A program made the position numbers and the translations under genes. DNA of 64,000 bases from Myrica gale (Eukaryota > Streptophyta > Magnoliopsida > Fagales > Myricaceae), in NCBI GenBank assembly GCA_963930655.1, contig OZ005621.1, positions 11,643,001-11,707,000 on the forward strand, in the 5' to 3' direction. The first letter of the stretch is position 1; each line of letters starts with the position of its first letter. Positions 36,336 to 47,639 of the stretch are shown in pieces. The notes below the pieces were generated by a model. The model did not search any database, was not told where the DNA came from, and was given only the letters and a program-made list of their open reading frames with translations.

Positions 36336-37057
36336 GGACATTTTGGTCATTTTTTTATGTTTTTCATCTAATTTAACACCTATTTTAGACGGAGGACGAA
36401 AATTGATAGGTATTAAAAGTTATGAGTCTCAAATTTTGGGATTGAAAGTTATGAGAGTTATTTGATTTTTGTCCAAACATAGGAGGCTAACTATGCTTTT
36501 TTACCTTAAAGTTTTTAAACTTACTTTTCACAAAATCTCCAATACCTTTTTAAATTTTAAAAGGATTTTTTTCACAAATTTTAACAACTTTTTACAAACT
36601 CTAATACTTCTTACAAATTCTAACACAATTTTTACTAATTCTAAGAGAATCTACACTACCTCCAATACAAGAAAAAATTGAACATAAACATTTTTTTGCA
36701 GATCAAAACACAGCCTAAAAAGATATTGAAGTGTCAACTTCAATAGATCCATCAACTGAACTTTGGCATATAAAGGGGATTGAGATAGCAGCAATATTCT
36801 AATGGGATATATTACAAACAGGTTGCAGGGTCCGTCCAAAAACATGATCAATCCAATAGACATTTTTGGTAAGTTCAAAAGGTATCTGAAAAGTATACAC
36901 GCAGGGGGTAAATAATCCGACAACGTGAGATGGAGCACGGCTTCTCTACTTTTACCACAACCATCTGTGTCTCTCATCAAGTATTCCGAATAATCATGAC
37001 AAGATCTCTCTGGTCTTTCAAATTGTTACATTCAAGTTATTTACTGGTGCAAATATT
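36336..37057. other. No gene recognised; includes 3' flank of kinase gene
   Basis: 36336-36680 is AT-rich with CTAATAC / TTCTAACAC repeats. 36680-37057 lies just downstream (minus strand) of the kinase stop codon and probably contains its 3' UTR. Nothing else is recognised. Confidence 0.5.
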
Positions 37058-40000
37058 TTAGGGCCCACGATAATTGTGGAAGCAAAGACAGCCTCGTGGC
37101 TGATCGAGGGGGATCATACCTTCACCTTTTGATGTATCTATGGCCTCTAACACGGAAAGTAACTCTTCCATTTCTGGCCGATTGTCGGGATTGGCATCCC
37201 AGCATCGTTTCATAACATTTGCCAGGGACTTTGGGCAACATTTTGGTATCTCTGGTCTCAGATTCTTTGATTTGAACATGACAGAATTGCCCAACAAAAG
37301 GAAAAGTTATTTTAAATTCAAATTTACACAAAAAAAAGAGAGTCAAGCAGCTGAAGACTCTATATACTCAGTCAAGGAGTCAAGTCGACAAGTTACCTGC
37401 CGAACCACACCTGCAGTCACTTCGGAGAAACTGAGATCTGGATATGGCACATCACAGCAATATATCTCCCACAGAGAGATGCCAAAACTGTATATGTCAC
37501 ATTTCCTGTTATATGGATTTCCACTGAGAACCTGTTAACCACCCATTTGACATGTCACTGAAAAATAATTATTAAATTAAATTAAATTGAGAATATTGCA
37601 CACTACACAATGGGATACCCCATATAATAGAAGTTACATGGGGACGGGTATGTAATCTTGAGACATAAACCTTGGTGCTGTTATCTTACACACTGAAAAT
37701 CCTGAGACATAAATTAAATTTTAATGTTGTTGTACATTACACATCGATAATACAAAATAAACAAAAAATCGAAAGCATATTGAAGAAGAGAAAATTGACA
37801 TAGAGATTTACGTGGCAGTGTGCCTCCACCTAGCTACCGGAAAGTGCGTCAAATTTACTATATCAAAAGTAGAGTTAATTATATCATAAAGTATTTAAAT
37901 GAAAACCTTAGTGTAATTACTAATTTACTCCATACTATACCGTGGTGGCATTGCGCCACACCTCCACAACGTATTGGTCCTAGAAAAAAATAAACTCACA
38001 GGAATAATACATTTTTTGCTCCAAACTACCGAATCACTTTACACTTCAAACTGCCGATTTCGTTACATTTCATCCCTTAGCTGCTAACATTTTACACTTT
38101 GCACCCTTACCATTAATTTGAAGAAATTACATTTTTTGTGCCATTTTAAGGTCCTATTCAGAATATTATCAAGTACAGGAATAGGTTATATATACCTCGG
38201 GAGCCATATAACCCAAAGTGCCTGTCTCCGCAGTCATGTCGTTAGGATTTGATGCTTCAATACGAGCAACCCCAAATTCAGAGATCTTTACTCTCCGTGC
38301 TTTGTCCAACAGCATGTTCTCTGGCTTAACATCTCTGTGCACAATCTTGTGCGAGTGAAGGTAACTCAACCTGCAAGATATATTACATAGTCAGTTTCAA
38401 AGAACTTAATATATATAGACAAAATCCAAGGTCATATTTTTTGAACCGGAAAACCATGATGTTGTGACGAGCAAAAGGAAGAAAAATCTCTGAGCATCAA
38501 ACAGATGGTGGATACCCCATAACAACATCCAGTGCAAGCTGGATGACGACCTTAAAGGCTAGCTTCGTTCTACGCTTTTTCACGAGGTAAGATCTCAGAT
38601 TACCCGCAGGCAGATATTCCTCAACAACACAACACCCATTACTTGGGATGCCACAAGGACGGCCGTTATCAGTTACCATTTGTAGTTCTGATATGCCCAT
38701 TGTTGCCCCTATAAACTGAAAAGAGCATAAATTTGTCAAGTAAGACTAGCTACAATGACGGATGAAAGTAATCTAAAAAAGAACTCTAGTGAAAACAAAA
38801 AAACAAAAATCGACCAGAAATGCATATATATAGATATATGCTGCTGCAACCATAAATTTGATAGTGGACGAATCATCGGGCACAGTTCACTAAAGCCATA
38901 AGACGGAGATGAGAAGCATCATTCATCCATTTCCATGTCTGTCGCTCTCAAATCGAGAAGGCTTAGTTAGCTAAACAATCTTAACCACTTCTTCTTTGGG
39001 TAACTTTTTGTGACTTCTGAGTGCTTAACTCGCTGCATCATTAAAGCAATCGAGCACTAGTTCACATGTTTGTCCCTTAGTTTGACATATATTATTGAAA
39101 GTAATATCAGTTCATCACAGGACAAATCCTTCCCACCAGTCTTGGCGTTCCTCCAGCACATGTACAAATCACCGTTAGTTAATTAGGAAATACACATCTT
39201 TTGTATATTTTGTCAAGTTTTCTTTCTTTCACAGATTGGACATATCCTTTTAAATATATATGTAGCCAAAACCATTATTATGTAAGAACTATGCTCTAAA
39301 ATCATTATTCTAGATAATTGTGATTTAGATACCACGTGTTTACATTTATTATATTAGGTAATATGTCGTGACATAAGATGTTACACGGTTATTATAAAGT
39401 GACATTGTAGAAAAGTCATGCCAATAGTTAATGAATCAAAAGCCCCCGAGTATGATTTTTCGATTCCTTCTACACTTGATGTTTTGTTCTAGACCAAGGT
39501 ACACAATCATGTACAATAGGTCTATACTCTTTGTGCTTCTATTAAATAGAATGATGTACTCAGTTGTCGAGGTAGCAACCTTAAGCAAACGAGTAGCTAT
39601 ACTGTAAGAGTACATGTACTAAACGAGATCATATACGGATACCTTCTGGAAGTGATTATTGATGTTGATAAGATATTCAACACAATTTGTTTATGATATC
39701 CTTAGACCTGAGACGTTTGTGCAGATTTATTTATTGTGTACTTGTATTCTGACTGAGTCATTTGGTGATGATCTTTCTAGGTCAAATATTCCAGACAACA
39801 TCGGGTCTTGTGCATGACGAATGAGTTTGTATAAATGCTCAATAAAGAATTCAACAGTCACTTCACGAGATAGTATATTGAAGTATATATGTATAGAGTT
39901 GGACTCGAGAAAAAGAATTCTTAGGCGAGAGGAATTTTGTGATAATATTTTTGAAATTAATATATATAATATATTTTATTTGTAAAATTGTTTTGAAAAT

Positions 40001-43000
40001 AATTTAAGAGTCCAACCAGTTGCAGATATAAAATTAAGAATTATATGAGCTAGTGATTTTATCAATGATAATATTCCGGTCTTATTAGCTCATATGAAAT
40101 ATAGTGTAGTGGAAGGATAAATAAACGATTATAATTGTTAGTAAAAGAGATTTCACAAATCAATCTTAAATTCACGTGAGTGAATTATAATATGTTGATA
40201 GACATGATTACAATTAGTAGAAGCCTGAAATTCGTAATAAAAGAATATAAATGAGTTAATGGAAAAAGAGTTTTTCCATGTAATCCTACGACTAAGATCT
40301 GAGATCCCTAACGATTCCACTCACTATCACAGTTAATGTTTTCTTACATAATGATAGCTATGAGATGATCTACCCTAATAATTAGTTTGAGAGTTGACCA
40401 TCAGAACTCAGAAAAACCCTACAACGGCTTTGAGCGTGGAGAGTAATGAGGCAGAACATTTGGGCTGCTGTAATAGAATTCTCGAGATTGTAAGATCGAT
40501 AAAAACCTGAAGATTGTTGAATAATTCTCGGAATCAACAAAGAGAATTGGTACGTTAATTTTTTTGTAGTTGTAACTTTCAATGGTATCGAAGCGCTAGG
40601 TTAATTGAACCTCATTTTCATGACATCTATATCACAGTTTGTTAGAAAATACATGGTACTCAAATCTTTGATTTATCTGAAAATCATTTCAAAAATAATC
40701 GTTCTTCGTTCTTGGCGATTTTGGAAATCCCGGAGAGATTTCGTTTGAAAAATAAAAGAGATCCAATTACTATAATTTTTCTAAGTTTTCCTGTTGAATA
40801 TGATTCATGTCATTAGTAAAAGAATTCAGATTCTAAATGCTTTGATCTTCGTGATTTTAGAAATTGTACGAAGAGTTTTTTCCGAAATCTTTTAGCAAGA
40901 CTGCTCCATATCTGTTTGGTGTGCATATTTTGTTTTGTTGTCCATGTTTTAATTTTAGTTTTGACATTGAGATTAAATTTTCTGCGAAATATGTTTTCAT
41001 CTTGGGAGAAAACTTTCTTTTTCTTCAAGAGTTGTGCACGACAGCACGATCAGACCACACCCCCGCTGCACATGGCTGGAGCCACGCCAGGATTGTTCGA
41101 CACAGCCCATGCTGGAGTATTGTGGCGTCCTGCTGCCTTGGAGGCCGTGGACACCGGAAAGGATAACACACCCGTGTAATATAATACACGGGTGTGTAGG
41201 TGGCCACAAGCGGCCACCAGTGTGCCAGACGGCAAAGCAATCTCATACATATTTTGTGATACGTACATGTTAAAATAACATTGTGCTTGTAATTAATTAC
41301 ACATGATGATATAATCCATGAGATTTTCATACTCTTATTCATACATGTACTCTCATACTTACATAGTTAATAACATTGTGTTTATCATATTTACATGTCA
41401 TTAAGTATTAATAATATTAAACTCTGATATGTGTGCTATGATACTTACATGTGTATGTAATTACTCACACATCATTATGGAATAATAGCATTTTCAAACT
41501 GTCATACATATACTAACATGCGTACATAGTTAGGAACATTGTGTTTCATTAGTTACACAACATTGACTATGTACTAAAAAGATTTTTATACTCCTATACA
41601 TGTGCTATGATACTGATAGCATAGACATCATTTAGTACTAATAACATTTGATTAACATTAAAATGTTTAACTGTTTGAACTTAATAAGTACGGTTCAAAT
41701 TGTGATTGTAGGCAGAAATGACTGTATTTTTGTACACAAAAGGGTTAGAATGCATTACCTAAAACCGTTAGAACACTTTTGTGGACATATATGTTCGAAT
41801 GTACGAAAAACAAGTTAGAACTATCAATTTTTTTGCACGGATTTCTTTCCGGGCATTTTTTTTACCCTAACCATTCTAATGTACAAATATACAATTTGAA
41901 TGGGAATGCAGTTCACAAACCACACAGATGAGCCATGAGTCCCATTTCACCAACTCCTCAAAAGCCCCAAAAGCTTGACCCATTACATTTGTCAACTATT
42001 TTAACGTTAATTGGCTTCGTTTTGTTAGAAAATGTTCAATGAAGGACCTTGGGTGTGTTTGGAGGTGAGTCTTTTCAATTTATAGGTGAAATTGTTGGGG
42101 TTTCTGGTATAAAGGTTTTTACTTTTCTGGGCTGAATATTATGTTTAAATGCTCTTAGGTAGACCTATATATGTTTAGGAGTGATGAATGCATATTTTAG
42201 GAGTAAAAATACAAGTTTTTGGGTTGATTTCAGGATTTTGGTGCTCTGTTCATCAAGAGGATTCAAGTGTTTGTGCATAGTTCAAATTATATAAAACTAA
42301 GTGTTCAGACAAAGGAGTAGATGTGTCACACTCCCCCACATGCTGGAATATGTGGTCAAACGATGCTTGATTGTCGTACGGACCCGTTGGAAGCCTATAC
42401 AGCGTCCAAAGTGTGGACAATTTGGGATTGTAAAATCTAATTTGTTGTCACGAATCCCGAGCAATACTTTCAATGGAAAGTTCGGCGTATGTCCTCCTTT
42501 GATCTTCGGCATACTTTTAATGTACGCTCCAGCTTCAATGGATTTTCCTCAGGTGTACCCACTAGGGTTGGGGTCACACACAAAAGTATTGGTACTACAA
42601 AGTGGATTTTACAATCAGTTTAGAGTAAAGGTGATTAGAAATGCATACATTATAATTTTTTGATGCATTGAGTTGATAGGTAAAATAGAAATGGATAAGA
42701 ATTGGATCAATGAGAAAGATAGGTTCGATGCTCGGTATAGAGTCGAGCTCAACCAATTAATGGAAATCACATGGCCTTGAGTAGATAGTCGTGGTAGGAT
42801 CTGTTGCCCTTGTAGAAATTGCAAAAAAATAACACTGGAGACGGTAAGTAATATAAAAGAACAATTATTCATAAATGCCTTTGATGCAAGTTACACTAAA
42901 TGAGTACACCACGGGGAAATGATTATTTTTATGGGATGTTGACACCTCTGGGTTGGGAAGAGGGACTATGATGGAGGATTATGAATTTGAAGAGAGTACC

Positions 43001-46000
43001 ACTTATCTAAATGAAATGTTCGAAGATATTGGGGCCATATTTCATGCTAAGTATGAAGTTGATGCAACAGGTGCGGCATTGTAGAGTTGACAAGGACACA
43101 GACTTTACGAAGTTATGGAAAGATGTTGAAAAAGAGTTGTACCTAGGATGTTCCAAGTATTTGAAGCTACCGTTCACTATGAGGTTAATGCATATAGAAA
43201 CAAAGAACAATTAGAGTGTGATATCTTTTAATAAGGTGTTGTGTGTATTCAATGACGCCCTTCCTATTGGGGAAATTTTGCCTAAGTCGTAGTACGCGAA
43301 GAAGTTAAAAAAGGGTTGGGTTTTACTTATAAAAGGATACAAACATCTTGAAATGAATGTGTACTATTTTAGAAAAAGAATACCAAGAAGCAGCCTTGTC
43401 TAATTTGTATGTTAAGAATCAGGATAATGAGGTATCACAAAAGGTGCTGAGGCACTTGTCCTTTAAACCGAGATTGCAAAGCCTATTTGTTGTCAAAAAA
43501 TTAGTAGAAGATATGAGATGACATTATGACAAACGGGTATATGACAGAGTTACACTTCGACATCTGGTAGATGCATTGGTTGAAAGGAGTTTTATAGACA
43601 ATGTGAATTGTTTGCAAGAGACCCTCGAAGATTTTGTCTAGGACTGACTTTAGGTGGGTTTAATCCCTTTGGGAATATGAATAGCCAACATAGTATATGG
43701 CATGTAATACTTGTATGACTTTTTCATCGGCACAATGTTGTACTAACCACTGGCTTTACTAAGTCATTTGGATTCACTATTATTTGTTAAATTGTTTTAG
43801 CAGAATTTCACAATGCATCTAGGAGAGTTTACTAAGAATTGGAAACATTAGATCTTGATATTGAAGATGGTAGTATGATTTCGTTACTGAAAACCTAGAC
43901 ATCATCGTAGAGAACGTTCATAGATGGATTGGCCCAAGATCTCCTAACTATGTACTAATTAGCGATGATGATAAAGAAGAGTAGAAGAATAAGATCAAGA
44001 CGTGTGTAGTATGTAAAGATGTAGTAAACTTCTGCCATGTTTTCTAGCATGTTCATAGGAGGTATAAATAATACTCTTTGTGATACACATGTTTGAATAA
44101 AGGGTCTTGATGATGTTTATTACTTAGAATATTGTTGGTTTAATGATCCTTCCAGTGATCGTAATCTCAGAGTTTAACAATGGTGTCCATTACTATAAGA
44201 CCTATTAGGTATAAGCCTTTTGCACGTGGAATCGAAACAAAGCATCCCGGTCGGTAGCCTGTGTTGTTAATGGGATTAGATACCATAAATTTGAACGGGA
44301 AGACGCAAAATAGAGGCGTAGATCATTTCGGTGAGGAAAGTGAGTACCACAGTGTAGTTGTGGACAATCTTGCACTTTGCTACTTGTTTAACAATGTGGT
44401 GTATATTTTCAAATGCTCTTGGTGGGCCGTAGGCATCCAAAGAAGGGGTATTATCGTAGATGGATACACCATAATTGTCAACACAACTAACTGGTGGAAT
44501 ACTAATCATCCGTTTATGTTTGCAAATCAAGGGTGACAAGTGTTTCACTTGGTCGATCTGAAGAAGGGTGGATTATGGCAAGTCGTAGAAGGAATCACAA
44601 GCAGAAATGCTTATGATGTATCACTAGTGTTGACAAAAAATGAAGATTCCCGAACAGAAGCTTATTAGGAACCAGAGTCATTTTTTGTGTGTTGATTTTG
44701 GGGGGTTTAATATGCTTCTACTGTGTAAAGAGGATGTTGAACCAGAGGTGTGTTAGCCCAAGGTTGTTCAATCTCTACTTTTTAATTATTAGAGACTCAA
44801 CACATTGCACCTAAATTATCAGTTTTCACACATTCCAGCGCCCGACTACCAATATTAGACACTTTGCACTCTCCATCCACTTTGACACATTGTACTTTCT
44901 GACTACTGGTGTTAGACATTATGCATGTTCCATCCAACAATAATTTCCTCGAGAACTTAATAAACTGACAACATTATCTTGAATATAGAAAAAGTGGGTC
45001 AAGGGCATTATCATCATTTTTGTCTAAAATTTTGACGGAAGTTTAATTTCATTTGCCAGTTTTTAATTATTAAAAAAAGTGATAAATACACTTTTCACCT
45101 ATCAACTACTAGAGGTTCAACACATTGCACCATAAATTACCAGCTTTTACACATTCCACCCTCTGTCCACTTTGACACATTGTATTTTTCAATTACTAGT
45201 GTTAGACATTTTGCATCCTCCATCCGACGATAATACTCCTGAGAACTTGATGAATTGACAAATTAATCTTCAATATATAAAAAGTGGGTCAAAAGCATTA
45301 TCATCATTTTTGTCTAGAATGTTGACAAATGGTGCAAAGTGTCTATGATTTGTTTTTTTGGCAGGTAGAATGTGTAAAACCTAGTAGTTTAGGATGCAAT
45401 GTGTTGAACCTCTTGTAGTTGATGGGTGTAAAATGTATTTATCATTTTTATTAATAATTAAAATTAGCAGAGATTGAAATTAAATTTGCTGTACCCCGTC
45501 ACTACATCAGCTAGATGCATCATTCATGATATGCTTCCCCATCAATTTTGAGATCATATACACATGCTATAAAATTTTGGGGGACACTAGTGGGTACCTA
45601 AAAAATAGTAAGTCCGAAAAAGTAGCAGAACTAGAAAGGAACCTTAGAAACATTAGGATGATTAAGCTCCTGCCACACAGCAACTTCTTGGGTAAAAGCT
45701 GTCCTTGATGAAGCAATCTCAGCTTCGGTCTTAGTACCATCCTCACTCCAGTCGAGTAATTTAACTGATGATCAAGAGAAGCCAGAAAAGCGGCCGTTAA
45801 TGATTCTACATATAATATACTCGAATTTGCAAGATGGAATCTCAATGAACCCATCAATATAACAAAATTGATTGAAAAAGTCACCGAGATAATAACATTA
45901 CAAATTAGAACAATAAATTGAACTATTTTGAGGACTTCCAGCGAGTAAATCAGGTAAGCACAGTGGAGATAGAACACACAGTAAAAGATAATAAAGACGA

Positions 46001-46178
46001 AAATAAAAACAGAAAGCTGAAATTGCAATTGACGAGATAGGAAGAGAGACATACTGGTGACATCCTGGCCGTCGTAGATGCCACGGTGGACGGCGCCGAA
46101 GGTCCCACTGGCAATGACATACCTGATGATGATCTGGGAGGGGTCGATCTCCCACTCCTGTAGCGCTTTTTGTACCAT
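37058..46178 (-). CDS. Raf-like (MRK1/HT1-type) protein kinase, six exons, EFG instead of DFG
   Basis: Exons (minus strand): 46178-46055, 45764-45643, 38715-38516, 38370-38196, 37531-37397, 37264-37058. All introns are GT-AG with matching phases, giving an unbroken 320-residue frame. Seen: glycine loop ASGTFGAVHRG (about 24-34), catalytic Lys43 in TIKLLDW, HRDVKPEN (160-167), SEFG at 179-182, activation segment ending GTLGYMAPE (199-207), and the C-terminal block CWDANPDNRPEMEELL and GMIPLDQPRGC. Exon order and wording match the Raf-like kinases of the MRK1/HT1 group, soluble Ser/Thr kinases. Two oddities: Glu180 replaces the Mg-binding Asp of DFG, and the N-terminus is about 60-70 residues shorter than in homologues, so an upstream exon may exist. 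Intron 2 is 6.9 kb because of transposon insertions. It may be a weakly active or inactive kinase. Confidence 0.88.
38000..38160. mobile_element. MITE-like fragment in kinase intron 4
   Basis: CCAAACTACCGAATCACTTT, TTACATTTCATCCC and ACTTTGCACCCTT phrases match the style of the element at 60010-60262. One end only is recognisable. It lies in the kinase intron between exons 4 and 5 (37532-38195). Confidence 0.45.
38716..39280. other. Kinase intron 2, 5-prime-distal part: nothing recognised
   Basis: AT-rich intronic DNA between exon 3 and the copia LTR. No coding region or repeat family recognised. Confidence 0.5.
39281..40581 (+). mobile_element. Copia LTR (about 1.3 kb) with primer-binding site, in kinase intron 2
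   Basis: The LTR starts TGTAAGAACTATGC and ends GTAACTTTCA at 40581. It matches, on the opposite strand, the solo LTR at 48604-49837, including GTAATATGTCGTGACATAAG-like and CATTTGGTGATGATCTTTC blocks. At 40583 follows TGGTATCGAAGCGC, a diverged initiator-Met tRNA primer site, so this is a 5' LTR. The downstream 40600-41025 is leader-like and non-coding. No gag or second LTR follows: the element is truncated. It is antisense to the kinase gene. Confidence 0.8.
41030..41235. other. GC-rich island with two adjacent perfect hairpins
   Basis: Within the AT-rich intron, 41030-41235 is GC-rich. 41166-41178 (ACACACCCGTGTA) is perfectly complementary to 41185-41197, with a 6-base loop. Immediately next, 41199-41205 (GGTGGCC) pairs with 41212-41218 (GGCCACC), also with a 6-base loop. 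Open frames over the island are not recognised. Function unknown. Confidence 0.6.
41236..42659. other. AT-rich intron DNA with CACTA-style motifs
   Basis: Between 41650 and 41900 there are TTCGAATGTACG, GTTAGAAC and GGTTCAAATTG motifs, probably the subterminal zone of the CACTA relic that follows. 42000-42659 shows no recognised coding region. Confidence 0.4.
42660..44690 (+). pseudogene. Second CACTA transposase relic (in kinase intron 2)
   Basis: Domain order on the plus strand: transposase-associated domain (MDKNWINEKDRFDARY then CPCRNCKKI, 42690-42830), Transposase_21 start (KELYLGCSKYLKLPFTMRLM, 43130-43190; NKVLCVFNDALPIGEILPKS, 43230-43290; then KVLRHLSFKPRLQ-like), and DUF4216 (NVVYIFKCSWWAVG, VNTTNWWNTNHPFMFANQG, QVFHLVDLKKGGLWQVVEGI, 44395-44592). 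Stops and frameshifts occur in every part and the central catalytic region is largely missing. It is on the strand opposite to the kinase and is distinct from the relic at 32400-34260. Confidence 0.85.
44775..45465. mobile_element. TIR element with an internal tandem duplication
   Basis: 45080-45455 has matching inverted ends: GTGATAAATACACTTTTCAC, then AACTACTAGAGGTTCAACAC, and at the other end the complement of ATGATAAATACATTTTACAC with GAGGTTCAACACATTGCATC. The segment 44800-45045 is a second copy of its interior about 310 bases upstream (CAACACATTGCACC, CTTTGACACATTGTA, ATTATCATCATTTTTGTCTA). Non-coding. It lies in kinase intron 2 near exon 2. Confidence 0.75.
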
Positions 46179-46741
46179 TTGATGCTAGTTAAGACTTGAG
46201 AGGTGCTCGGAGATATGATGCTCTGTATCTGTAATATAATGAAGAGAGCCGGGTTTTGATCAAGGAAAACGAGGTCAACGGTTATGGTTCAGGATTGGGC
46301 AGCTAGCTAAGCTTTGGTGATCCCGGTCAGTGGGCAGCTAACTTCGGTCAGCTCGGGCAGTATGGTGAACGTTACTTATTTTCTAAGAGGTCACTATGGT
46401 ATTGGTAGATGAGCATATACAATTAAGTAATCGATCGGTTATCCCAAAGTCTTCTGTCTGCTTGTGGACGCTTTCTACACCTCCTTGCTTGTGGTGGCTT
46501 TCCCGGTGCTTCTGCATCATTTTTGTTGGCTGTTCTTCTTTTCCTTTATTTTATTCCTTCGTTTTCTGTGTTTGGTCTTCTCTCTCGGTTCTTCTCATGT
46601 ATCTGTTTGTTTTTGGCTCCTCCGTTCTTTCCTTTGTAATTCCGATTTGCTTCTTTTTTAGCTTTCTGCCTTCGTGTTTCCATATTATAAAAAAAATTAA
46701 TATATAATTCCTTTTTGTCTCTTTTTTTTTGTTTCCTTATT
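46179..46741. other. 5' flank of the kinase gene
   Basis: The first ~250 bases lie directly upstream of the kinase start codon and may hold its promoter and 5' UTR. 46440-46741 is pyrimidine-rich and resembles the 5' leader of the LINE that resumes at about 47384. No convincing gene. Confidence 0.45.
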
Positions 46742-47383
46742 CTTAGCACATCTTTTATTTTGTTGGCTGAAAAATCTAATTTTATATATTGAATGGACAA
46801 AAAGGAATTACAGGACTGAAAGCGAAAAAAGAAACCAACAAAAAAAAAACAAAGGAAAAACCCTAGGGGGTTTAGCGCCATTGAAATTCCAGAGTCAACG
46901 ACCAAGGAGAAAGGAGGGGAAAACCTCCCCTCAAAAGAGTAGGCTGCAACTGAATGAGCCACACAGTTATCATCCCGCGAAAGCTGGATGATAGACCAAA
47001 CAGAACACTTACGGAGAAGGTCGAGGACCATTTGTACTAAGTAACGGAGTTTCCAGGGTATAAAGGAGGATAGGGGGTCGAGTCGTAAGCTTTGCAAGAC
47101 CAATGCAGAGTCGCCGGCCAGAATCAGATGGGTAACATGCAATCCGCGGCTTTGGAAATTTCTAGAAGAGCCGCTTCCCCTTCCCCGACAACTTCTGGGG
47201 ACCTAGCCGTCCAGGCACGAAGAATATCCCCATTGGAGTGGAAAAGGACCGCAGCTGCCATCTAGAAATTTTGGTGAATAGCAACATCAAATGTCATCTC
47301 GTGGAAGTGACCCTAAGAGAAAGAGCTGGCAGGGATGATACGAGAGGAGCGGGGAAGTTCCCGCCAGGCGATCCTTAGCACAT
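46742..47383 (-). mobile_element. 5'-truncated LINE fragment (RNase H end), TSD CTTAGCACAT
   Basis: The insert 46752-47373 is flanked by 10-bp duplications CTTAGCACAT (46742-46751, 47374-47383). On the minus strand it reads AAAVLFHSNGDILRAWTARS, EGEAALLEISKAA, then in a shifted frame HVTHLILAGDSALVLQSLRL, DDNCVAHSVAAYSFEGRF, the RNase H-like (RVT_3) domain at the C-terminus of many plant LINE ORF2 proteins. The 5' truncation and direct duplication are usual for LINE insertion. Confidence 0.8.
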
Positions 47384-47639
47384 GTTGTTTGTTTTTGCTG
47401 ATTTTGTTTTCCTCTTCCTTTTCGGTCTTGCTTTATTCGTTTGGGTTGGCTTTTCTCTTCTCTTCTGGGTCGTCCCTCTCTTTTGTTTCTTTCCTTTTTG
47501 TCTTCGTGTCTTTTCTTTTGTGCGAATTTTCTCGAATCTCGCCTCCATCTTAGTCTCTCTTTCCATTTCTTCCCTTTTTGGTGTGTTTATTTTTTCTCTA
47601 TTGTCTTCTATTTCTTTTCTCTTTTGGCTTTCTTGTTTC

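Noticed and set aside
40864-41273. Several overlapping open frames in the GC-rich intron island
   Set aside because: They overlap in five frames with no preferred one; they reflect few stop codons in GC-rich DNA.
46396-46707. Hydrophobic open frame resembling a membrane protein
   Set aside because: It is produced by a T/C-rich non-coding stretch (Phe/Leu/Ser codons); a similar frame appears in the T/C-rich LINE leader at 47382-47714.
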